Positions 29,726 through 38,073 of a stretch of DNA of 50,466 bases are shown piece by piece. The position numbers and the translations under genes are program-made. The stretch covers positions 1 through 50,466 of the forward strand of contig JALXFN010000095.1 in the NCBI GenBank assembly GCA_027068975.1, read 5' to 3'. Below the pieces are notes generated by a model. That model saw only the letters and a list, made by a program, of their open reading frames with translations. It was not told where the DNA came from and did not search any database. The DNA comes from Campylobacteraceae bacterium (GTDB taxonomy: Bacteria; Campylobacterota; Campylobacteria; Campylobacterales; Sulfurovaceae). Position 1 is the first letter of the stretch; the number at the start of each line of letters is the position of its first letter.

Positions 29726-29775
29726 GCGAGTTAAACTTAAAATTTATTTAAATTAAGATAAATTTAAGCTTAAAC

Positions 29776-30900
29776 CTATAACATCAACTCATACCGAGTA
29801 TTTCGACCACCATACCCCTCTATCTCTCGTATAATCCCTTTGTTGAGCATATCTTTAAGATGCCTAGATGCAGTTACAGCGTCTGTTTTGGTTAAGGCTC
29901 TATACTTTTTGTTGGTCAAACCACCCTCAAAGTTGCCCTCTCCTGCGTCAAGAAGTCTGTTGATAACTTTGTTTTGCTTTTCATTGAGTTTTATGTATCT
30001 GATTTTATCATAAAATCGCGTCTTTTTTATTACTTTCTCAATATTTTCAAGTGAAATATTTATGGACTCTTTTATACTCTTTGTATGCCAAACTATCCAC
30101 TCTGTAATGTCTAAATTTGGGTTATAGAGCAAGTTTTGACTCTGTTCAAGCGTATTATAATAACCTTTTCGGTCTTGGTTAATAGCCGAAGAGATGGAGT
30201 AGTATCGGTTATCTAAGCCTCCATCTTTTGCTAAAATATAGTTGACAATGGCTCGACCTATGCGTCCATTACCATCATCGTAAGGGTGAATGGACTCAAA
30301 CCATAAATGAGCAACGGCACTTTTGATAATGAAGTTTTCGCTACTGCTGTTGATATATTCTATTAAAAGTTTAACTGATGATGCTATCTGTTTATGAGGT
30401 ATGGCAACATAATGTACTCTCTCTTTACCAATAGAACCTGAGACTATCTGCATCTCATCATGGTCTCTAAAAATACCTCGCTTTACAGGGTACAAAACAG
30501 ACTCATAAGACTCAAAAATAGCCTCGTGCCATTTGTGTAACCTCTCTATAGTTAACTCATCTTGGTTAAACCTACTATCAAGATATAGTTCTGTTAAGCT
30601 GTCACTTGTTTTGGTAGATCTATCTTCTCTGTTAAATGCAATATTGAGTTTTTTATGTAAAGAGGAGCGTACACTGTCACGCTTTAACTCTACTCCCTCT
30701 ATGAGTGATGTAGCCACAATTTCACTTAAAGAGGTCTCTATGGAGAAGCTGTCATGTTCATTTTGAGCTAGATAACTCATTTTACCTTTTAGCTCTCCAC
30801 TTTTTTCTATGAGTTTAAAAATCATCGGCTCTATTTGGCTGTAATCATGACTAAAATTAGGAAAATTCTGATGTTCCCAAATCCATTTTTTGCTATTCAT
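29776..30900 (-). CDS. Fic-family protein, likely AMP-transferase, with C-terminal winged helix
   Basis: A 374-residue protein. The N-terminus (KKWIWEHQNFPNFSHDY) matches the DUF4172 segment of standalone Fic proteins. An inhibitory helix motif T-x3-E-G is present as TSLIEG (Thr64-Gly69), and the Fic core motif HPYDDGNGRIGR (about residues 205-216) keeps the catalytic histidine and both arginines. The C-terminal 70 residues look like a winged helix (LTNKKYRALTKTDAVTASRH), suggesting DNA binding or self-regulation. Such proteins usually add AMP to a hydroxyl of a target protein; the built-in motif suggests self-inhibition. The target is unknown. It follows addA on the same strand after a 67-base gap that holds a palindrome. 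Confidence 0.9.
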   Translation of the reverse strand: MNSKKWIWEHQNFPNFSHDYSQIEPMIFKLIEKSGELKGKMSYLAQNEHDSFSIETSLSEIVATSLIEGVELKRDSVRSSLHKKLNIAFNREDRSTKTSDSLTELYLDSRFNQDELTIERLHKWHEAIFESYESVLYPVKRGIFRDHDEMQIVSGSIGKERVHYVAIPHKQIASSVKLLIEYINSSSENFIIKSAVAHLWFESIHPYDDGNGRIGRAIVNYILAKDGGLDNRYYSISSAINQDRKGYYNTLEQSQNLLYNPNLDITEWIVWHTKSIKESINISLENIEKVIKKTRFYDKIRYIKLNEKQNKVINRLLDAGEGNFEGGLTNKKYRALTKTDAVTASRHLKDMLNKGIIREIEGYGGRNTRYELML

Positions 30901-30929
30901 AACATAATCCTGTTATCTTTAGATAATTA

Positions 30930-30953
30930 ATCATAACATAAAAGTGTTATGAT
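30930..30953. promoter_or_regulatory. Palindrome upstream of fic, possible operator
   Basis: ATCATAACA, six-base spacer, TGTTATGAT: perfect 9-base arms, about 30 bases before the Fic start codon. A second small palindrome (TTATCTTTAGATAA, 30913-30926) lies between it and the gene. No T run follows on the reverse strand, so an operator fits better than a terminator for addA. Confidence 0.5.
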
Positions 30954-30967
30954 TGTCATAAAACAGC

Positions 30968-33733
30968 TTAAACCTCTACAAACTCCACACCCTCTTCCAA
31001 CAAGTAAACTATAAATCCTCGTGTATACTTCTTCTCTATGTTCTCTATTGCCTCTTTATAGCCTCTTACTTGTTTTCGATGCTCTTGGTGGTACTTTTTT
31101 GAACTCTTATACTCCACCACTATATAGTGGTCATCATGCTCTAGCAGTAAATCTATCTGTTTTAGCTCCTCGTTAAAGCTTAGTGCTTGTTCATTACTTT
31201 TTTTAGCACCCTCCAACAACTTTTGAAACCTATCATTGGTCACCAACTCCAACACACGAATTTTAATCTCTTCAAAGCTCTCAGAAGTTAACTGTTGACC
31301 ATAACGGTTCTTAGTCGCTGTCATGGCATCGGCTAGACCCATAATGGAAAAGGTTGACATCATCTCTAAAACATAGTGCAACACCGTACCAAAGAGCATC
31401 GCTTCATAATCTTTCTCCTCTTCTTCTTCTGGCTTATTTACCTCTTGAACTCCATAGTGGGTTATGGTTATGGGTTCATGATTTGCTTGTTCATTTTGTT
31501 TTTCTATTCTGTTTGGTGTTATTGAACCTACGGACATCTCTATCATGCCTAAGGGGTCAAAAATGGAACCTTTTGGTTTTCTTATGACGACCATACTCTC
31601 TACAGCTCGGGTTAATGCCACATACAACACGTTCATCTTATCTTTAGCATTAAGGTTTTTCTGTTTAGCTAAGAGATGTTTATAGGTTTCATCAAAATTT
31701 TCTCGTCCACCCATTTTGTAAAAAATCTGTTTAACATAGAGGGACTCATCATACTCATAAAGCAGTGTTGAACGGTCAGGGGCTGTACCTTTTAATTTGT
31801 CAAGGACAATAACATGTTCAAACTCCAAACCTTTTGAACCATGAATGGTCATAATTTTTGCTCCAGATTTTGCAGAGGAAGCCACCTCTATAGAGGAGAG
31901 GTTAAACTCTTCTAAAAATGTTGCTATATCAGAAAAAGTTGCAGCAAACTCTAAAAGTTTCAAAAGATTCAAATCGTTCTCAAAATAACCAAAAGAGCCA
32001 ATAAGCTTATGTACCACAGTTAAAGGCTCCATAAAAGGGTGAAACCACGAAACATCAACCTCATCTATACTTTTACCTACCCTCTCTAACATGGCTTGGG
32101 CATCAAGCTCTAAACCAGTGAACAGGTACTGAACCATGGAGACCACGGCTGCCTCTTTTGCCGTATGTTTTAAAGAACTTGAAGTCTTTAAAGAGGTGGC
32201 GTACCCTTTTTCATAACACGCCTCTTGAATGGTTGCTCCATCTTTGTTGGTAGAGACCAAAAAGGCTATATCGGATAGAGGAATACCCTTTTCTAAATAC
32301 ATCTCTAGTTGTTTAACAGCCTCCTCTGCCAACGCTTCTGCTTCTACCACTGCCACATACCCTTCATTGGCACCTTCACGATATTTAGCTATCGGAAAAT
32401 CTACCATGTTTGGTTCAAACCAACGGTTCACTTGCTCTACCACCGATTTGGAACTTCTATAGTTGGTATCCATATTAGAAATTTTTATGTCATAGTGAGC
32501 AGCAACTGAGTTAAATAGCTCTTCAACCCCTCCTCTAAAACGGTAAAGGGACTGCTTGGTATCACCCACATAGAAAAAAGTTCTAAACTCCCCACCTACT
32601 GCAAAGAGTTCATCTATAAGAGGTTTAAGCAGTAAAAACTGTAGCGTAGAAGTGTCTTGAAACTCATCTAAAAGTATATGTTTAAAACGACTGTCTATTT
32701 TAAAATACAAAAACTCTTTATTTATGCTCTCATGCAAAAGCCTATAGGTAAAGTAAGTAAGGTCGTCAAAGCTTAAAACACCTAACTGTCGTGCAGTAGA
32801 AATATTGGCATTTTTATAGTAATCATAGAGTTGAAAAAGATTGTGTAAAACCACTTGTTCTTTAACCCTCGCCCATTTAGAAAGTAGTGCTTTTAATTCT
32901 AAAAATTCCTCTTCTATGGCAGGGTTTTTCTCTACATACTTCTTATAGTTTCTATGGTCAAGTAGGCTCTCTTTCTCAAAGACCGTCTTTTTAAACAGTA
33001 CCTTCACCTCCATAGGCATAAAGTTTTTAATAGCTGAAGCAGAAGCTCCAGACTCTATAACTAACTTATGTAAACTCTCTCGTTTAGCATCAATGCTCCC
33101 CTCTAATACTCTAATATTTTGTAACTCATACGATGCATCAGGCAAAAGTGGGTCTATTTTATAAAAGTTCTGCATTAGTTCAAACATCTTTAAAAAACGT
33201 TTGTCTTCTATGTTCATAGCAAGTTTTACCAACTCATGCAACAAAGAGTTGGCTTGAACCTCTTCTAAAAAGTTCTCCTCTTTCTTCTTATCATCTATCT
33301 CTTTGGTCACAAAGTCTGGCTCTATGTCTATGTAGAGCGAAGCCGAACGTAAAATAGAGGTAAAAAAACTGTCAAGCGTTACTATAAAATTAGAAGAGGA
33401 GAGAAAGTTTGCTAAAACTTCTGGCTGTTTTTCCAAAAGTTCCTCTTTAGAAAAGCCTGTCTGTTCAGAAATAGCCAAAAGTTCACTGGGTTTCTCTTCT
33501 AAGTTTATAAGTAAAGAGACCACACGCTGTTTCATCTCTGCTGCAGCCTTATTCGTAAAGGTCGCAGCCAGTATGGTACTTGGCTCTTCACCTAAAAAAA
33601 GCAAAGAGATATAACGAACAGAAAGAGCAAATGTTTTACCTGAACCAGCAGAGGCTGAGTAGGCTAAATAGGGTTGAAAAGTAGTAGGATTATTTTGCAT
33701 AAATATAGAGTTTTCTCCTATTTTTATAAACAT
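30968..33733 (-). CDS. addA: AddA/RecB-like helicase-nuclease
   Basis: A 921-residue UvrD-type superfamily 1 helicase with a C-terminal nuclease. Walker A is SASAGSGKT near residue 30, Walker B is HILLDEFQDTS, and further helicase motifs include FYVGDTKQSLYRFRGG, MDTNYRSS, TIHGSKGLEFEHVIV and NVLYVALTRAV. The nuclease end has DLLLEHDDHYIVVEYKSSKK, the D...EYK pattern of RecB-family exonucleases. With AddB it resects double-strand breaks for RecA loading; in Helicobacter and Campylobacter the pair is AddAB. The start could be the ATG at 33733 or at 33700. The GGAG motif lies too far from the second for a clear choice. addB lies 2 kb away, separated by an unrelated gene. Confidence 0.92.
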   Translation of the reverse strand: MFIKIGENSIFMQNNPTTFQPYLAYSASAGSGKTFALSVRYISLLFLGEEPSTILAATFTNKAAAEMKQRVVSLLINLEEKPSELLAISEQTGFSKEELLEKQPEVLANFLSSSNFIVTLDSFFTSILRSASLYIDIEPDFVTKEIDDKKKEENFLEEVQANSLLHELVKLAMNIEDKRFLKMFELMQNFYKIDPLLPDASYELQNIRVLEGSIDAKRESLHKLVIESGASASAIKNFMPMEVKVLFKKTVFEKESLLDHRNYKKYVEKNPAIEEEFLELKALLSKWARVKEQVVLHNLFQLYDYYKNANISTARQLGVLSFDDLTYFTYRLLHESINKEFLYFKIDSRFKHILLDEFQDTSTLQFLLLKPLIDELFAVGGEFRTFFYVGDTKQSLYRFRGGVEELFNSVAAHYDIKISNMDTNYRSSKSVVEQVNRWFEPNMVDFPIAKYREGANEGYVAVVEAEALAEEAVKQLEMYLEKGIPLSDIAFLVSTNKDGATIQEACYEKGYATSLKTSSSLKHTAKEAAVVSMVQYLFTGLELDAQAMLERVGKSIDEVDVSWFHPFMEPLTVVHKLIGSFGYFENDLNLLKLLEFAATFSDIATFLEEFNLSSIEVASSAKSGAKIMTIHGSKGLEFEHVIVLDKLKGTAPDRSTLLYEYDESLYVKQIFYKMGGRENFDETYKHLLAKQKNLNAKDKMNVLYVALTRAVESMVVIRKPKGSIFDPLGMIEMSVGSITPNRIEKQNEQANHEPITITHYGVQEVNKPEEEEEKDYEAMLFGTVLHYVLEMMSTFSIMGLADAMTATKNRYGQQLTSESFEEIKIRVLELVTNDRFQKLLEGAKKSNEQALSFNEELKQIDLLLEHDDHYIVVEYKSSKKYHQEHRKQVRGYKEAIENIEKKYTRGFIVYLLEEGVEFVEV

Positions 33734-33752
33734 TATAGTTTTATTTTCTTAA

Positions 33753-33916
33753 TAGACTTCTTGCATAACCCTCTAAATATCCATATTATCTATTGCACAT
33801 CATCTTTCATTAAATATCCTCTCGACTTAGCTAAGGCTAGGACTTCGAGTGTATTTAATAAAATCTAATGCACACTAAATAATATTTACAAAATATAGGG
33901 TTACGCAAGAAGTCTA
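33753..33916. mobile_element. 164-bp foldback element with 20-bp terminal inverted repeats (MITE-like)
   Basis: The ends TAGACTTCTTGCATAACCCT and AGGGTTACGCAAGAAGTCTA are complements with one mismatch. The inner parts also pair: ATTAAATA with TATTTAAT and CTCGA with TCGAG around the centre near 33834, so almost the whole element folds into a long imperfect hairpin. It encodes nothing. The end sequence resembles the GACTTCTTGC-type ends of IS5-group elements from memory. It lies in the gap between addA and the divergent gene at 34042. Confidence 0.7.
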
Positions 33917-34041
33917 ATCAACCACTTTCTAAAAAATATTTTTTTAACTTCACAATTTAAGCACATTTTAACCATGAGTTAACCTACGATTAACCTCTTT
34001 ACTATAAAATTAGTAATAGATTTTATAATAAAGGACACATT

Positions 34042-35580
34042 ATTAGGACAAGCAAATATTTTTTAATAATTTTTACATTTACCTTATCAGCTTTCGGATT
34101 TGACTATCACCTCAAACCTTACGCTTTAACTAAAAATATAGATTGCTTTTTTGGTCTCAATACTAAAGCAGAAGAGGAAAATGGTGGACGTGTTATCAAC
34201 ACCTGTTATATAAAGAGTGATAAAGGTTACGTCGTTGTAGACAGTGGTCCAACTTACGCTTATGCACAACAAGCTTTTACAGCGATGCAAGAAAAAGAGA
34301 AACTTCCCGTTAAATATGTTATTAACACTTCAGCCGAAGAGCTTAATATCTTAGGTAATGAGTTTTACAAAGAGCGAGGAGCAACACTTATTGGTCCAAA
34401 ATCTTATGAAAAACGTATAAAAGAGCAAAAGCCCCTTACCCTATTAGAAAAACTTTCAAACGCTATTTTTACCAATACTCGTTTAATTCCTTTAGATATT
34501 TATCAAAATTCAGATACAACCATTAGCATAGGAAAAAGAAAAATAGAGATTAAAAAGTTAGAAAAAGGTGACAGTAAAAACCTTGTTGTTTATCTTCCAA
34601 AGGAAGAGACTATTTTTGTAGGAAATTATATTTCAAACAAACGACTACCTGAACTTAAAGAGCATGACTCTTTAAATGAATGGATGGAAAACATCAAAAG
34701 CATTGAAAAGTTATCATGGAAACATATTATTACAGCACATGGTACTAAGACAACGAGAAAAGCATTGGCTTCTACTAAAAACTATCTGACAAAACTCAAA
34801 AAAACTGTTTTAGAGTCTATTGAAAACCCTTCAAAGAGCAAAGACAACGACACTTTTGGAACCTATCAGAACACCCCTTTCTTTAAAGAGTTCCATACCG
34901 AAAACATTCAAAAAGCTTACGATGAGTTAAAGATGGCTAAACTAAAAACAGATAAAGTAAAATCTGATAATGAGACAACAGCTATTTTAACTGCAATGAG
35001 CAATATTAAAACCAGTAAAGTTTTAAAAGAGGGTACAACAAAAGCTATTGTCAGCTCTAAAAATATTGAAGAACCAAAAGAAAAAATCAAAAAAGAAAAA
35101 GAGCATATCAAAATATCTAAAGTTGAGATTACACAGGAGACCAGTGTTCAAAGCATTATCGAAGAAGCATCAAAAGCAGAAATTGCACCTACTACAGAAG
35201 AGGAAGTCCCTTATATTAGTTATGATAAAGACTTCTTTACAGCTCAAAGAGATGCTATTAAAGAGCATAAAATGGTATTTATAAAAGTTGAAGCTGATAA
35301 CTGTGAGCCATGTATGGAACTTGACCAAGAACTCGCTTCCAATAAAACCCTTAGAAAAATGATAAATAAATATACCAAAGCCATAAAGGTAAATACCTCT
35401 TATGAGTCTGTACCTTTAGGTTTAACAAGTATGGGTACACCTACAGTATTTGTTATTAATCCAGAGACAGAAAAAGTATTAATGAAACTAGAGGGTGATT
35501 CTGCATATAAAGATTTAGAGGACTCATTAAGGTCCATTACGGGAGAAGAAGAGACAACAGCATTAGCATTAGCACAATAA
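34042..35580 (+). CDS. Exported pseudo-metallo-beta-lactamase fused to a thioredoxin-like domain
   Basis: About 512 residues if read from ATT at 34042. The frame is open from 33994 and encodes a good signal peptide (RTSKYFLIIFTFTLSAFGFD), but there is no ATG, GTG or TTG before 34285. AAAGGA at 34030-34035 sits six bases before ATT, so an ATT start is inferred. Residues about 30-260 follow a metallo-beta-lactamase fold (GYVVVDSGPTYAYA, KYVINTSAEELNILGNEFYK, ITAHGTKTTRKAL), but the metal-binding HxHxDH is replaced by TSAEEL. A charged linker with a lysine-rich helix follows. The C-terminal domain is thioredoxin-like, with VEADNCEPCMELDQE (CxxC) and the cis-proline region GTPTVFVINPET. Possible periplasmic redox partner or binding protein. 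Confidence 0.75.
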   Translation: MRTSKYFLIIFTFTLSAFGFDYHLKPYALTKNIDCFFGLNTKAEEENGGRVINTCYIKSDKGYVVVDSGPTYAYAQQAFTAMQEKEKLPVKYVINTSAEELNILGNEFYKERGATLIGPKSYEKRIKEQKPLTLLEKLSNAIFTNTRLIPLDIYQNSDTTISIGKRKIEIKKLEKGDSKNLVVYLPKEETIFVGNYISNKRLPELKEHDSLNEWMENIKSIEKLSWKHIITAHGTKTTRKALASTKNYLTKLKKTVLESIENPSKSKDNDTFGTYQNTPFFKEFHTENIQKAYDELKMAKLKTDKVKSDNETTAILTAMSNIKTSKVLKEGTTKAIVSSKNIEEPKEKIKKEKEHIKISKVEITQETSVQSIIEEASKAEIAPTTEEEVPYISYDKDFFTAQRDAIKEHKMVFIKVEADNCEPCMELDQELASNKTLRKMINKYTKAIKVNTSYESVPLGLTSMGTPTVFVINPETEKVLMKLEGDSAYKDLEDSLRSITGEEETTALALAQ

Positions 35581-35584
35581 ATTA

Positions 35585-35606
35585 GGGTAGAGACTTTGCT
35601 CTACCC
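35585..35606. repeat. Dispersed hairpin repeat, copy 2
   Basis: GGGTAGAG, loop ACTTTG, CTCTACCC, then CTAC; differs from the 16290 copy only at two loop positions. It starts five bases after the thioredoxin-fusion stop, between convergent genes. Confidence 0.75.
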
Positions 35607-35636
35607 CTACATGTCGTACAAATGAACCCCCGTCGT

Positions 35637-35661
35637 AGGGCTAGACCGACGTGTCTGCCCT
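35637..35661. repeat. Second palindromic repeat in the same gap
   Basis: AGGGC-T-AGAC, loop CGACGT, GTCT-GCCCT, preceded by GTCGT. The arm layout and GTAGGG edge resemble the 10147, 16290 and 35585 units but the arm sequence differs. Confidence 0.6.
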
Positions 35662-35689
35662 TGATTCACATAAAATAGATATTACTTCA

Positions 35690-38011
35690 TCATAAATAAA
35701 CCCCACGCTCACAAAGTAAAGTATAGTCGCAAAAAGTACAGCGACTCACCTCTTCACAACGCTCTGCTACTACTTGATTCATTGATTTTAGCTCACTTAT
35801 GGTTTCATATAAAAGCTCTGTTTTGGCTTCTAGTTCGGTTATCTCTGTCATTTTTCCTGTAAATATCTCTACAAATGCTAAATTTAGTCCTTTGTATTTA
35901 TCTTTCAAGAGTTCAGAGTAGATACTCATCTGAAAATCAGTTAATTTCTCTAAGTTCTTAGTTCGGTTTGCATCGCTTATGGAACCACTTTTATAGTCAA
36001 GAACATAGGTTCCAGCGACATCTTGGTCTATTCGGTCTACTACCCCTTTAAAGTTTACTCCTGCTATGCTACCCACTATCTGTTTTTCACGCTCAACCAC
36101 TCGCCACCCTGCTTTAAAATGGTAAATTTGTTGCTCTATAAATTTAGCCAATTTTGCTTTCCATAAGAGTTTTGAGTAGGCTACTTTAGGGCTATAGGTC
36201 TCCAATAGTTGGTCTAAAAGTCTGTCGATATTTGACTTCATCTCATCACTGTTTTCAAAAAAACGCTTCTCTCTAAAAAGATGCTCTAAAACCTTATGTA
36301 AAAAAGCCCCTTCGTTCAACTCATCCTCATCTTTTGCTTTGAGCTTTTGCTCATAGGTATAATAGTACTTTCTCCTACAAGTCAAAAAGGTTTTAAGCCG
36401 TGTCGCTGACCACGTGATGTCTGTAGCATCAAAGTTCTCTATAATAGGGTCAAGCTGTTCAACCACCATGGAAGGCTCATCATAAAGCAGTTCTAGTGAA
36501 GGATTCACATACTCACCCAAACCTAAGCCCAACTCATAAAGGTAGGTAGCAGGTGTTTTGTTATTGCTTCTACTGTAGATAATGGTTGCTGTTTGAGCTT
36601 GTTCTAGTATGCGTTTATAGAGCTGTTTTTGCAGTGCTTCACGGTCATTTTTAGTAGGTAACTTTGCAAACTTTCGTAATGATGAGTTTAAGAAGCTGTC
36701 TTTTGCAGGGATACTTGGAACAATCCCATCGTTAAAGTCCACTATTACCACCCCTTTAAACGAAACCCCTCTGGTCTCCAACGCTCCCATAACGGTTACT
36801 TTTCCTCCTCGAACATCATCAAGGCTCAGTTGACTTAAACGCTTGAGCCATAAAAAGAGCCATGACTTCACAGACATAAGCTCTTCTGAAAAGACCATCT
36901 TAAACTGCTGAAAAGCCTCCTCAACAACCTCTCTTTTTCTATCCAAATCAAAAGGCTTCATGGTTGCAAAAAAATCTTCCACACCAAGCTTTCTACCCAC
37001 ACTTATTTTATTTAAATCCTCTTCTGCTATGCCATATTTCTTAAGTAAAAACTGCGTTTCAGGTGAGAAACTTTGCCAGTGATGGTAGATGGCTTCCAAA
37101 CGTTTATAGGACTTGGTTTTACTATAGTCAAACCCCATAGCAAAGTTAAAGTTGTTGAGTTTATCATAGAGTCTTAATGTCTCTTTAAAGCTCTCATCAG
37201 GGAGTAGCACCACGATATCATCAGCTTCTATACCTGAATTTACCATTTTTTGAACAGCCTCTAAAAGTAATGGTATTTGAGTGAGTCGCTCTTCTACAGA
37301 AAAGACTTTAGCTCGGATGGTCTCTTGATTTTTTAGAGAGCTTAGCACAGTTTGGGTATGTAAATCAAAAGAGACAAAAGCATCCTCTTCTAACTCTACC
37401 CCCATCTCTAAAAATCGCTCTTGCATCTTTTTGTTAAACTTTGAAGTCTGCATATGAATCACAAAAGGTTTTGCTTTTGCTATCTTGCTTATCAGCTCCA
37501 ACTCAAAGTAACTCATGTACCCTTCTAAATAGAGTTCAAACCTATCATAACTCTCTACAAAACCTTGGTTTATACGGTAGTTTTCAGGGGTAAACACACG
37601 GTCAGTTAACCCTTTTGAGAGTAAAATATTTCTATAATTTTTTAACAACTCTTCAAGTATCTCAATATGCTCTGAAAACTCTACATATGCATCACCCTCA
37701 ACCAAAGCATCAAAACTTACCTTTTCATGAGAAAGCTCCTCAAAGAACTTAAATATGGCATCAGTTTTGGTAAAAAACCTTATTAATTCCCGATTAATTT
37801 TTAGACCATTAAAGGCATCAAAGTTACTTGCCTCTTGCAAAAAAAGTGCCCGTTGCAAAGGGTCAACCATGGCAAGTTCAGGGAGTAAAATAGCCCGACG
37901 TTCAAAGTCATCTATTCGCATTAGTGAAGGCAACAGAGCATCCTGCTCTTTTTGAGCAACTCTGGCATTTCGTATGGCACGAGAGGTAGGGTAAATGTGT
38001 AGTATTTTCAT
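35690..38011 (-). CDS. addB: AddB-like nuclease/helicase-fold subunit
   Basis: A 773-residue protein. It opens MKILHIYPTSRAIRNARVAQ and carries an inactive-looking helicase-like core (RGVSFKGVVIVDFNDGIVPS, VLLPDESFKETLRLYDKLN). The C-terminal PD-(D/E)XK nuclease contains GVVDRIDQDVAGTYVLDYKS. Four cysteines in FLTCRRKYYY and RCTFCDYTLLCERG form the iron-sulfur staple seen in AddB and Cas4-type nucleases. It should pair with AddA (30968-33733) in break resection. In Helicobacter the two genes are apart; here they are close and on the same strand but interrupted by the thioredoxin-fusion gene on the other strand. Confidence 0.88.
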   Translation of the reverse strand: MKILHIYPTSRAIRNARVAQKEQDALLPSLMRIDDFERRAILLPELAMVDPLQRALFLQEASNFDAFNGLKINRELIRFFTKTDAIFKFFEELSHEKVSFDALVEGDAYVEFSEHIEILEELLKNYRNILLSKGLTDRVFTPENYRINQGFVESYDRFELYLEGYMSYFELELISKIAKAKPFVIHMQTSKFNKKMQERFLEMGVELEEDAFVSFDLHTQTVLSSLKNQETIRAKVFSVEERLTQIPLLLEAVQKMVNSGIEADDIVVLLPDESFKETLRLYDKLNNFNFAMGFDYSKTKSYKRLEAIYHHWQSFSPETQFLLKKYGIAEEDLNKISVGRKLGVEDFFATMKPFDLDRKREVVEEAFQQFKMVFSEELMSVKSWLFLWLKRLSQLSLDDVRGGKVTVMGALETRGVSFKGVVIVDFNDGIVPSIPAKDSFLNSSLRKFAKLPTKNDREALQKQLYKRILEQAQTATIIYSRSNNKTPATYLYELGLGLGEYVNPSLELLYDEPSMVVEQLDPIIENFDATDITWSATRLKTFLTCRRKYYYTYEQKLKAKDEDELNEGAFLHKVLEHLFREKRFFENSDEMKSNIDRLLDQLLETYSPKVAYSKLLWKAKLAKFIEQQIYHFKAGWRVVEREKQIVGSIAGVNFKGVVDRIDQDVAGTYVLDYKSGSISDANRTKNLEKLTDFQMSIYSELLKDKYKGLNLAFVEIFTGKMTEITELEAKTELLYETISELKSMNQVVAERCEEVSRCTFCDYTLLCERGVYL

Positions 38012-38073
38012 AAAAAGATTATAGCAGATTTTTATTCACAATTTTTTGCTATTATAAATAAAAAGGTTTCTCC

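Noticed and set aside
34285-35580. A 431-residue protein from the ATG at 34285
   Set aside because: It would drop the signal peptide and the first strands of the fold, which are encoded in frame just upstream.
34021-35580. Calling the thioredoxin-fusion gene a pseudogene
   Set aside because: The frame is intact for over 500 codons, has a signal peptide and a ribosome-binding site; only the start codon and metal motif are unusual.
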